In this document: positions 34,502-44,035 of the stretch, piece by piece
Numbering within the stretch: position 1 is the stretch's first letter
Layout: each line of letters opens with the position of its first letter
Source: Arctopsyche grandis
Taxonomy: Eukaryota; Arthropoda; Insecta; Trichoptera; Hydropsychidae
Direction of reading: 5' to 3'
Length of the DNA stretch: 64,000 nt
NCBI RefSeq assembly: GCF_051622035.1
Contig: NC_135361.1
Span: 27,397,205 to 27,461,204 of the forward strand
Position numbers and translations under genes: made by a program
The notes under the pieces: generated by a model
What the model was told of the DNA's origin: nothing
Database searches by the model: none
What the model saw: the letters and a program-made list of their open reading frames with translations, nothing else

Positions 34502-34903
34502 ATCTAAATTATTGAAAAACATATGCCACCATGCGATGCGCTCGTTGAAGACCATTATTGAACGTATATCTTTCGAGCTCTCAAATATACGTGGCACCGG
34601 GCCAAGATGGAAATATTAACCGATCGTTGACCTCCCATGTTGTCGGTTCTAATTTGCATGCACTCTGGTGAATTCCTCTTGTATGGCTATGGAAGAGTAT
34701 GAAAACTTAAGCTTTCAACTCAATGATGATATCTGCAGTAATGTTTCTGCCCGGGTCGACCCGGGATAAAAATTGGTTTAAAAAAATAGAAGCTGGGGTT
34801 AGTTTCAGGGCCCGGACTACTTGAGGTGCCCCGTGTTGGTACGTTTGACGATATTGATATTTTATATACATAAAAATACATATTTATTTTTTTAATTTAT
34901 ACC

Positions 34904-34952
34904 AGGAAGGCCTAACAGGTAACCCCAATGCACCTCCCTGGCCAGAAACATT
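34904..34952. repeat. AGGAAGGC hairpin repeat, copy 1
   Basis: CCAGGAAGGCCTAACAGG ... CCTCCCTGGCCA forms an imperfect hairpin. Close relatives lie at 54229-54280 and, in reverse complement, at 49995-50050. It is a small dispersed repeat of unknown class; it could be the terminal hairpin of a larger element. Confidence 0.6.
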
Positions 34953-34972
34953 GTACATTTGATACTATGTAG

Positions 34973-35404
34973 TGTTACATATACTAAAATAAGAGGTTAG
35001 TAAAGAGCTGCCGGTTAAGTGCAATCGGATTGAGCCGAGGCGCATCCCTGACACTGTGCGACCGTTATAATTGGTTTCAAGGATTATCTGCAAACTAAGT
35101 GCAAGTAAGCTAAACGCGTAGTAGCGGCACTCGGTCGCATTCCCGTGGAGTTCTCAGAAGTGACCGATACCGTGGGGCTGAGTGTCGTGGGAATACATAT
35201 CCGAGTACGTGACCATAACAATAGGTAAACAAATCGGACGTTGAAGATGTCCTGAGGGACCTGCCCCTTATAAGACGGTACTTAGGCGATATCAAGACAT
35301 TCTGGACGGAGCACTGCCAGTGCGTGTATCTCCTTAATCACCGATAAATGCTGTGAAACGATTTTGGGCTTTTACTTGGATCCTCCACCCACCCCTACGC
35401 AACA
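34973..35404 (+). mobile_element. Solo LTR, family A, copy 2
   Basis: Starts TGTTACATATACT and ends CCCCTACGCAACA. The right two thirds closely match 734-1112, while the first 50 bases diverge. No internal region or second LTR is nearby. Confidence 0.7.
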
Positions 35405-36034
35405 CTATTATAAAGCCAGCGTATATTTCTTGTATTGGCAATTCAATAATGGAAGAAACTCTTTTAGATTCTGATGAGGATGAGACAATTGTGTGTTTGA
35501 TGATGAATGAAGAATTAAATAAAGAATGATATATTGTTTTATTTATGTAAAACTATCAGTCTTGCTAAATAGTTGAAGGTACAAAATAAAAAAATGCATA
35601 GGTAAGCAGAGCAATTGAACAATTTTCAATCTACAAAATACCCTTTTGTGCCAAAAATGGTGTTCTTGTTCAGCATATGACTTTAACTTTTAAATCCAAA
35701 TAGTCGACAACTCATTCTAAAATTTGATTGCCACCTCAGACCCAGGTTATGACCTCACCGGAGATTATGACAAAAAAATATTTATTCATATAAATTATTA
35801 TTAATAAAAAAAATCACATTTCGAAATTATATAAAATAATAATATTATTCGGTGAAAAAACTGGAGGAAAATATTTTGATCCATTTCATATCGGCAGGCA
35901 AACAACTATTTGATGGAAGGAATGATATTTTTAAGATGGCAGATATCATCATACAATTTATCGGCATCTAATTCTACATTTACATACATCTAAAAAATCT
36001 TGGTATTTCAAATTGTCGTTCTTAAATTGTGAAC
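35405..36034. other. Intergenic, no gene seen
   Basis: AT-rich. A short acidic frame near 35450-35530 (EETLLDSDEDETIVCL) reads like the N-terminus of a DDE transposase or domesticated protein, but it is too short to call. Confidence 0.4.
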
Positions 36035-36149
36035 TTATATGAATCCGATTATAATTTCTTACATTTAATGTATGCTAGACTTGTTTAATCAATCGTTCAC
36101 GAGGCAAATAAATTTCGCACGTTATTATAATAGATTTATATCATTTAGC

Positions 36150-37672
36150 CAGTGGCGTAACTACCGCGCCCGCAGACCCCGCAATGCGGGGGGGCGCCGC
36201 TAAGCGGCGCGTCTTTTTCACTAATTTTTTAATTCTGAGAATTCTCTCCTACTCTTGTACGTATATATATATATTTTTTTTTAGTTTTAAAACAATAACA
36301 TAAAATTAAATGAGGCGTGAAAACCAATAAAATTTTACAACTTTGTATTTATTTTCGAGAAAAGCATTAAAATCTCCGACCACAATTATTTCATTACAGA
36401 CCGTCATAAAAGTCAAAAGCATATCGGTTTTATAATGGGTCGACCTTTTTTTCAACATAAGTATAACGTCTTTCCATGAATAAATCATAGAACGCGACCA
36501 AAATATGTCAATTTTACAACTTTACTCATAAAATCATTGTGTTCGTTCAGACTTTTCTTCAGTTGATTTTGAACACGCTCTGGAATCGGATCGCGATTGA
36601 TTATAATTAAACTAGCTCCCGAAACGTGTTTGATCATTGTATATAAAAACTAACTCATTACTCGGGGTAAAGTGACGTGAAGTGTACCATTGTGTTATCC
36701 CTGTAGTTGAGAAATCTTTCGCGATACATATATTTTTTTAATATGAGTAGTTTTAAGAAGAAGTTCAGTGGAGCAGAATCTCGAAAGCGAAAAAATAGTC
36801 AAATCGCGAGCTCATCGAAATTGACTAAAATCCACAAATTTCTCAAAGCCTCTAGTGACATAGTGGAATTAAGTCCTCCAGCAGTTTTATCAGAAAATTA
36901 ACCTAGCTCTCCTTTGAGCAATACCGATGAAATCGAACCAGCAGTTACGGATAATACGGCGAAATTCTGTTGCAGAAATTCAATCGACTGAGCCTAGCTT
37001 TTCTTCCTCAAACATTTCTGGTGAAGTGGTCGATTCATTTATAAGGTTCCTTCTTCAAGAAAAATATCCGACTGACCGAGGACATTACACAAATGATTTT
37101 TTGATGTGGTTGGAACAAATTTATAAACTTTTCGCTGTCAGCATTAACAGGTGGGAAGTTTTTAAGGAAAATTCACCATCAGTTACTTTAAAAAGATTGA
37201 ACCCTACTCGTTGGTCTTCAAGACTTGATTCCATCAATGCACTTCGATATTCATATACAGATGTTTTAAAATGTCTTACAGAAATAATTTTAAAAAGTAA
37301 AAGAAAGGATGAACAATTAGAAGCAAAGGGACTAAAAAAGAAAATGGAAAGTTTCGAATTTATTCTCCTACTCGTGCTTTTTGATAACATTCTTCAGCCT
37401 CTCAACTTTGTAACAAAGCTCCTACAATCAAAAAACGTCGATGTTATCAGTGCTCAGTCGATGATCAAAATGCATACGACAATCTCAATCGTTTTAGGAA
37501 TACATTTGAAGAATTTGTAACGATTGCAACAAAATGGGGTTTGGAGCCAAAATTGACATCGAATCGTCAATCTTTTGATTTTACTGAAAAGAAAATAATA
37601 TGTGTATATGGGGGGGGGGGGCGCCGTAAAATATTTTGCGGGGGGGCGCCTGGAATTCACGTTACGCCACTG
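36150..37672 (+). mobile_element. hAT element with transposase remnants (CAGTGGCGTAACT ends)
   Basis: CAGTGGCGTAACTACC opens and CACGTTACGCCACTG closes the element. CATTTAGC is perfectly duplicated at 36142-36149 and 37673-37680. At 1523 bp it is internally deleted. It inserted into an older repeat whose interior is shared with the MITE at 16582-16978. G runs flank both ends inside the element. Confidence 0.94.
36743..37520 (+). pseudogene. hAT transposase, ZMYM/TTF-type, deleted and frameshifted
   Basis: The frame from 36743 (MSSFKKKFSGAESRKRK...) resembles the start of transposases related to zinc-finger MYM-type proteins and stops at 36901. A second frame, shifted by one base, runs to 37520 and contains LNPTRWSSRLDSINALRYSY and VLKCLTEI, a recognisable late part of the RNase H-like catalytic region of hAT enzymes. 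The zinc-finger and early catalytic parts between are missing. The remnants are on the plus strand of the element and cannot be functional. Confidence 0.8.
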
Positions 37673-37680
37673 CATTTAGC

Positions 37681-38576
37681 TAGTTCGCGGCTTGTACTTG
37701 TATGTAGGTATTATACGTTTTACAATATGATAATAATTTTCTAACAATTCATAATATTAACTAATTTGTATTATATTTTTTACTCACAACCTCTCTAATA
37801 TATAATTTTATTTATTTTAATAACTTTGTGGGGGATTTACTACACAACCGGAGAAATAACACTCAAACCCGTAGCCTGGATACGACTAGCTGAAACCCGG
37901 AAACTCCGGGTCAAAACCGTAGGGGTGGCAACCCTATTCTAAAATCGGAGTCGGAATATTTGTTTCAAAGTCAAGAAACAAACTGTAAAAAAATAATTAA
38001 GTATAAACATTATGCTGCTAATTTTTTTTTAAACTGTTTGAACTGGAGACGTTTCATATTTTGACATGAGTAGTGATATTTCCGTGTATTAACCTCAAAA
38101 AACTAAACTCAAATGTAAAACTAATCAATTTTTCTGGTTGACTAGGCAAACTTTTATTTTCATCTTGGAACGAGTTCATTGTCTTAGTATTGGTGAAATT
38201 CCATGTCGTCGTTGTGCTAAAATCTAGCGCCGTTTCTATTTTTAGTAGTTTTATGTATATTAATGTTTGTACATTCATAAAATTTATTACCAGAGCCCAA
38301 GTCCACACATTTAATCTCTGAGCTGAGCAGAAAGTGACTTCGCATCACAGCAAGCCAACTTTATTTACGGCTTGCCCAATTTTAGATTAGAATTTCTGAA
38401 CTCTTTAGGAATGCTACTGAAATATCTGTTATATACTGAGATAGTGTTAAAGTTATCAATACAATGCAATATACATACATAATGTATACACAATAATGAA
38501 TTACTTTCCATCATATTTACGTATGGGTAAAAACTGTCGGATCACACTGAACGGCTGGGAAGTTTGGTTATAATTA
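37681..38576. other. Repeat remainder then intergenic, no gene seen
   Basis: 37681-37770 continues the older repeat split by the hAT element. The rest is AT-rich, with a short GC-richer piece near 37850-37935. No exon recognised. Confidence 0.5.
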
Positions 38577-38769
38577 CAGTAGAACCTCGATTATCCGGAC
38601 TAATTGGGGATGAAGGTAGTCCGGATAATCGAGAAAATCACAATTGACAGGAAAATACGTGTACATTCAGTATGAATAAGTTTTATTTGTCTACATTTAC
38701 ATATATAATAACATTAAGATCAATATTAAATTACTCCTTATTAAGAAATTCAATTATGGATTCTTAGCT

Positions 38770-39066
38770 GTTTTATTTTAAGCTGCCATATCGCGAATAT
38801 TTTTCATAGAATAATGAATCAGATATTGGCTGTCCAGACGGTCGTTTTTGAATGAACCACATAAAAATACACTCTTCGACTTCTTCATTTCCTGATTTTT
38901 TCATAACCTTACGCTCTGAGCTTCCATTAAAGAATCAGTAAACTCCATATTTTTTCACTTTGTTTGTTATAACTGAGATCGTTGAAGTTCCAACACCATA
39001 TGTATTTGACAAAAAACGTCCTAAGATACCGCTTTCTAAAGCATTGATTATATCTAATTTGTCTTT
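38770..39066 (-). pseudogene. pogo/Tigger transposase N-terminal fragment
   Basis: On the minus strand, in one frame, KLDIINALESG, then YGVGTSTISVITNKVKKYG, then after a stop RKVMKKSGNEEVEECIFMWF and QKRPSGQPISDSL can be read. This is the helix-turn-helix and CENP-B-like DNA-binding portion of a Tigger transposase. The catalytic DDE part is missing, and a stop interrupts the rest. Confidence 0.78.
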
Positions 39067-39078
39067 TAATTATAATAC

Positions 39079-39469
39079 TGTTGTGTAGGGGTGGGTGGAG
39101 GATCCAAGTAAAAGGCCAAAGTCGTGTCACAGCATTTATTGGTGATTAAGGAGATACACGCACTGGCAGTGCTCCGTCCAGAATGTCTTGATATCGCATA
39201 AGTACCGCATTATAACGGGTCGGTTGCTCAAGGCATCTCCAACGTCCGGTTTGCTTGCCTATTGTTATGGTCACGTACTAGATGTCCCATGCTACCGCTG
39301 TGGGTTCTGAGAACTCTACCGGAATGCGACCCCGAGCTACCGCTACCCCCTCTAAGTGCATTCGGGGGAGATAATCCTCAAAACCAATTATAATAGTCAC
39401 ACAGTCTCTGGGATGCTACTCGGCCTAATCCGATTGCACTTACTCGGCCTAATCCGAGTGTACGTAACA
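39079..39469 (-). mobile_element. Solo LTR, family A, copy 3, 4-bp target duplication
   Basis: In reverse complement this runs from TGTTACGTACACTCGG to CCCCTACACAACA and matches 734-1112. ATAC flanks it on both sides (39075-39078 and 39470-39473). A 4-bp duplication and TG...CA ends fit Ty3/gypsy-type integration. It interrupts the pogo element and is therefore younger. Confidence 0.85.
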
Positions 39470-39694
39470 ATACGATAGGTTTTCTTTTACATATTGGTAA
39501 TATTAAAAATAAATATTTAAATAACGATCAAATTTTCAATAAACAAGCGTCCTTTGAGTATCAAATTATGAAGACAATTGACTCATTTCTCCGCCTTCTT
39601 TTCGAAATTTTATGTTATGCATTTCAAAGCAGCTAAATCATAAAAGTTGTGTTTGTTTTTGACAATCCGGATAATCGAGGTTCTACTGTATTCA

Positions 39695-40603
39695 AAGTTT
39701 CATATTTAAAAATATTTTTCAAAATGATGGAAAAGGGCCGAAATTAGATATAGCTTATGATATTTAAAAAGTACTCCATAGCTTTATTTATGAATGAAGA
39801 AAAAAAGCAAGAAAGTTCGAAATTGAAAAAATGTGTGGAAAACAATAATGAAATAATGTTCTGTCAAATTGAGATAAGTAGGAATTAAAGAAACCCATAT
39901 CTTGTAGCAGAAGTTGATTTGAAGAACAAAGAAACTGGCATTATTTTTAATAAAAAAAAAAAACTTAAACCCACTTAAAATATAAATCGTCCAATTAAAA
40001 ATTCAAATATTACAAGTTAATAAAAGTAACTGATCTGATCAAATTGAAATATGGCAGTGTGAATATTGGCTCAATTGAACTCAATTTTGACTCGAGTGGG
40101 ACTTGATCTCAATCAAAACGAGAAATCTCGATAATTACTACACATATACATATATTTATATTTATTTTTGTGTGACATGTACATATGTCGTCAAACGTTT
40201 AACCTTGGACATCTCAATGAAATTCGCCGTGTCTTTTAATTGGCCGCCATTATTCTGAAAAATTTTTGGCTCACTTCCACGATGTGCATATATGTATAAT
40301 TATATAATTTTTTAAACGGGTAAACAGGACACGTTCGATTCGTACAACACACAAACTAATTACAAAATGCATAAAATGTATTTGATATTAATTATTATTT
40401 CCGGCTTGTAAACATCTTACGTTTATCAAAAGAATAAAGCGAATTTTATATTTGGAATGCGAGTCCTAACAGTCGAAATGGACTTTTGTATATGCATCGT
40501 GGCAATGTGCAAAGTTATGCCTTTGAAACTTGACTGACTGTGTTTCAAAGAATGTGTCATACTGTATACAGTGCTTTCATCTCATATACATAGGTGTGCT
40601 TTT
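39695..40603. other. Intergenic, no gene seen
   Basis: AT-rich with poly-A stretches. No element ends or exons recognised. Confidence 0.5.
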
Positions 40604-40618
40604 CTAATTCCGCTGTGT

Positions 40619-40820
40619 TTGATTTTGATTTTTAAATGCTTTTTATTATTACGAAATTATGTTCACAATACATCTTATATCTATTTTAATAGCTACTGAT
40701 CTACTGATCATTTTCTATTTTACAATTTAATTTAATTTGGTTAGTAATCACAGTATTATATTATTCTAATGTTAATCTAAAGCATAATAGGAAAAAGAGC
40801 TCAAAAACTTATTTACAATC
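40619..40820 (-). mobile_element. Jockey-type non-LTR 3' fragment, 202 bp
   Basis: Matches the 3' untranslated region of the long copy next door. CTAATTCCGCTGTGT is duplicated exactly at 40604-40618 and 40821-40835, a 15-bp target duplication. The tail ends in AAAATCAAA-type repeats. Confidence 0.93.
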
Positions 40821-41301
40821 CTAATTCCGCTGTGTAGATTGTACATAATGTATGTGGGTATATGGCAGACGCGTCGACCAGTATGGACATTTAAAATGCG
40901 CTGCGCGGAAGCGTCATTCATCATTTCGAACGGGTGAACGGGTTGGATCGACGAGCGTTTAATGCGCGCACTCACCTTTTTCTATTAACACGCCCCTATA
41001 AATTACCTTACATTATATTTATACTACTGGTTTTATCCGGCTTCGCTCGGTATTTGTAATATAAGCCGCTTAAACATGGCTAATCTAATAGTAAACATTT
41101 TATTTAAATTTATTTCAATATTCATTTGTTTTTTTTTTATTAAATTTAACATCACGGTGTCTACCACCCAAACCTTACATACATACTTACATACAAAGTC
41201 TCTCTCGAAATTATATATTACTAGTTGTTTTACCCGGCTTCGCTCAGTATTTGTAATATAAACAGCGTAAACATGGCGAATCTAATAGTAAATATTCATT
41301 T

Positions 41302-43715
41302 TTGATTTTTTGATTTTTAAATGCTTTTTATTATTACGAAATTATGTTCACAATACATCTTATATCTATTTTAATAGCTACTGATCTACTGATCATTTTC
41401 TATTTTACAATTTTAATTTAATTTGGTTAGTAATCACAGTATTATATTATTCTAATGTTAATCTAAAGCATAATAGGAAAAAGAGCTCAAAAACCTATTT
41501 ACAATCCTTATAAATGTTCATAATACATCTAATACATAATATTAATTAAAGACTATCTAAAGTCGATGACCTAAAGCAGATTGTGTTTAGGTAATCTGTG
41601 TTTATACCTGAAGGGTATAGACATTTTGTTGTAATCACCGAGACTCTTCACAAGTGTGTTAGTATGGTTATTAGTGATTCTTTCATAGAATCTACTGGTT
41701 AGTTTGTTAGTAATGTCTGTAACAAACGGAATATTATATATAGCATGCAGTTTTTTCAGGTTAGTATATATGGGTGTATTATAAATTATTTTAAGGGATT
41801 TATTTTGTATTACTTGGAGCTTGGAAAGGTTAGTATTCGAGGCGTTATTCCATACAGGTGAAGCATAGGTTAATAATGGTAATATGAGCGCGCGATATAA
41901 TTTTATTTTATTTAGCGTTGATAAAGAACTATGGCGATTAAATATTGGATATATTGAGGATATACCCCGCATCGCCTTGCATTTCGCTGCCTCAATGTGA
42001 GGTGCCCATCTCATTCTTTTATCAAACGTTACTCCTAAATATTTTATTACTGACTGCCATTTCAGACTTTCTCCAGAGGGGATTTTCAGATCTGAACTTG
42101 GCTTATGTTTTCTAACACTAAAGAATATGGCGTCTGTTTTGGTTTGATTAATTTGAATTTTCCACTTAGTGAAGTGTTCAGTCATTGTTTTAATTGCAAA
42201 TTCAAGATTTTTAAGAATAGTGTCTGGTTTTTTGCTACTTGTGAAGCAAGCTGTATCATCTGCATATAGGGCTATGTGACAGTTTTTTGGAATAGGTATG
42301 TCATTTATATATATGGAGAACAAGAGTGGGCCAAGCAAGCTCCCCTGCGGAACGCCAGCTGCGATTATTTTTGGAGACGATAATTCATTATTTACGCTAA
42401 CCACTAGCTTTCTACGAGTTAAGTACGATTTGATGATGAGAATTAGGTAGTTTGGTATTTTGTTAATAAGGAGCTTATGAATGAGTCCATCGTGCCAAAC
42501 CGTGTCGAAGGCCTTTTCTATGTCGAGACATACCATTCCGGTACTTCTCTTCATATTAAAGTTCTTCGTCACGTGTTCAGTTAGTCTTGTTAGTTGTTGG
42601 GTCGTGGAATGTCCAGTGCGAAATCCAAATTGTTCATTTATTAATTTCTTATTTACGACTTTAAGTAAACGTGTGTAGATTATTTTTTCCAGAATTTTTG
42701 AAAGCGTGCAAAGTAAGCTAATGGGTCGATAATTGGCCGGGTTTTTTGAGCTTTTATCGGGCTTAAGTACGGGAATTACGTTGGCTGTTTTCCAGTATTC
42801 TGGGAAATACCCGGTGAGTAAACATGCGTTGAATATTTTAGATAGTGAGACTAAAGCTTTAAATGGAAGTTGTTTGATTGTGATGTTATCTATTGAATCT
42901 CGCCCAGGTGCCTTTTTATTTTTTAAATTACGTATTATATTTTGGATTTCACACGGATGCACCAATTTTATATTTTTAGTACTGTTAGTGGGAGTTTTTG
43001 TGATGATTTTAATGGACCGGTTGACTTTATTATGCGTTGGTATGTGATTGTAATGTTGTGTGAGTGTGTGATGTTTTTGGAAGGATTTTGATAATAGTTC
43101 TGCTTTGTCGCAATCACGCGTCACTGAGATTCCTGCATCATCTAATGGAGGAATCGAGTTTTTTGTCCTGCGAATCGCTTTAGCTAATTTCCATAGAGAG
43201 CCATCAACTGAGCTCAATTTTTCTAATTTTTTAGACCAAGCTTCATTTTTGATTTCTTTGATTCTAATTTTAATTTGATATGTGAGCTTATTAATTAATG
43301 TTTTCAATGCTGGATTTTTTGATGTTTGCCAAATTTTACGGAGTTTATTTTTACTTTTAATTAGATTTGCAACAAAGTCAGTTATCTCTAATTTGTGTTC
43401 AATGTATTGTGTCTTAGGTATGTGAAGGTGTTTGGATCGAGTTATTGATTCCGTTAGGTGTATTATGGAGCTGTCGATTTCGGTTTTGTTTGTGAGTGTG
43501 GTAGAAGTTAGAATGGTTTGGTCATTTATGTACGACTTGAACTCTCGCCAGTTAGCTCTCCCGTAATCCCAACTATGCTTGATGATTTCCTCGGGTTTCC
43601 CGTCGATTGAGAAGATTATCGGGAGATGATCAGACGACAGGGTTTGAAGGGCATTTGGTGTCGATATTTGCTTTTGGTGCATTTGGTGAAGGGCATTTGG
43701 TGTCGATAACTGCCC
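41302..43715 (-). mobile_element. Jockey-type non-LTR retrotransposon, 2.4 kb, 5' truncated
   Basis: AAATATTCATTT is duplicated at 41290-41301 and 43716-43727. The 3' end on the minus strand has a tail of AAAAATC-like repeats. The copy keeps a long reverse transcriptase frame but lacks the first open frame and nearly all of the endonuclease. A 27-bp stretch at the 5' edge (43688-43715) repeats sequence found a little further in (TCGACACCAAATGCCCTTCA), so the 5' junction holds a local duplication. Confidence 0.95.
41571..43682 (-). CDS. Jockey-type reverse transcriptase, 703 aa open frame
   Basis: This is the second-frame product of a jockey-clade retrotransposon, missing most of its N-terminal endonuclease; only the last endonuclease motif (SSDHLPIIFSI) remains. 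The reverse transcriptase is complete: KAPGRDSI, WKTANVIPVLKP, NYRPISLLCTLSKILEK, FGFRTGHSTTQQL, VCLDIEKAFDTVWHDGL (first catalytic Asp), GVPQGSLLGPLLF, ALYADDTACF (catalytic Asp pair) and KYLGVTFDKRM. A C-terminal region with weakly conserved sequence ends RLPKHNLL. There is no premature stop or frameshift in 703 codons, so the insertion is recent. The listed ATG is probably accidental, because the true start lay in the lost 5' part. Without the endonuclease this copy could not mobilise itself. Confidence 0.93.
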   Translation of the reverse strand: MHQKQISTPNALQTLSSDHLPIIFSIDGKPEEIIKHSWDYGRANWREFKSYINDQTILTSTTLTNKTEIDSSIIHLTESITRSKHLHIPKTQYIEHKLEITDFVANLIKSKNKLRKIWQTSKNPALKTLINKLTYQIKIRIKEIKNEAWSKKLEKLSSVDGSLWKLAKAIRRTKNSIPPLDDAGISVTRDCDKAELLSKSFQKHHTLTQHYNHIPTHNKVNRSIKIITKTPTNSTKNIKLVHPCEIQNIIRNLKNKKAPGRDSIDNITIKQLPFKALVSLSKIFNACLLTGYFPEYWKTANVIPVLKPDKSSKNPANYRPISLLCTLSKILEKIIYTRLLKVVNKKLINEQFGFRTGHSTTQQLTRLTEHVTKNFNMKRSTGMVCLDIEKAFDTVWHDGLIHKLLINKIPNYLILIIKSYLTRRKLVVSVNNELSSPKIIAAGVPQGSLLGPLLFSIYINDIPIPKNCHIALYADDTACFTSSKKPDTILKNLEFAIKTMTEHFTKWKIQINQTKTDAIFFSVRKHKPSSDLKIPSGESLKWQSVIKYLGVTFDKRMRWAPHIEAAKCKAMRGISSIYPIFNRHSSLSTLNKIKLYRALILPLLTYASPVWNNASNTNLSKLQVIQNKSLKIIYNTPIYTNLKKLHAIYNIPFVTDITNKLTSRFYERITNNHTNTLVKSLGDYNKMSIPFRYKHRLPKHNLL

Positions 43716-44035
43716 AAATATTCATTTGCTTTTTATCAAATTTATTTGAATCGAAAAAAAAATCGACTCGTCGTCGTAGAAGTTTTGACTTGTTTACGAA
43801 ATTCCAAACAAAGATATATACATACTTACATACAAATTCTCTTTCGAAATTATATATTAGACTAGTGTTTTAACCCGGCTTCGCTCGGTATTTGTAATAT
43901 AAACCGCTTAAACATGGCCAATCTATGTAATAGTAAACATTTTACGAAATTTATTTGCATAGTTTTATTTTATTTTGAACATTCATTTTTTTTTCTACGA
44001 ACCAACAATAGTTATAAAGTCTCTTTCGAAATTAT

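Larger units (their letters stand above)
38577..39688 (-). mobile_element. pogo/Tigger-type element split by a solo LTR
   Basis: CAGTAGAACCTCGATTATCC opens and GGATAATCGAGGTTCTACTG closes the element, with TA on both sides (38575-38576 and 39689-39690). These are pogo/Tigger-type ends in the Tc1/mariner superfamily. Removing the LTR (391 bp plus a 4-bp duplication) leaves about 717 bp, so it is an internal-deletion copy. Transposase remnants lie on the minus strand. Confidence 0.9.
41023..44035. repeat. Three tandem units of a CCGGCTTCGCTCGG repeat, unit 2 split by a jockey element
   Basis: Units start with ACTAGT-like sequence, then TTTTACCCGGCTTCGCTCGG, TATTTGTAATATAAACCGC and AACATGGC, and end with TCTCTTTCGAAATTATATATTA. 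They begin near 41023, 41220 and 43860, each about 200 bp. The middle unit is interrupted by the jockey insertion and resumes at 43728. A reverse-complement copy is at about 54655-54752. Confidence 0.75.

Noticed and set aside
35110-35295. 61-codon minus frame, Arg- and Ser-rich
   Set aside because: It lies entirely within the solo LTR at 34973-35404.
42481-43047. Plus-strand frames over the jockey element
   Set aside because: They are antisense to the reverse transcriptase frame.
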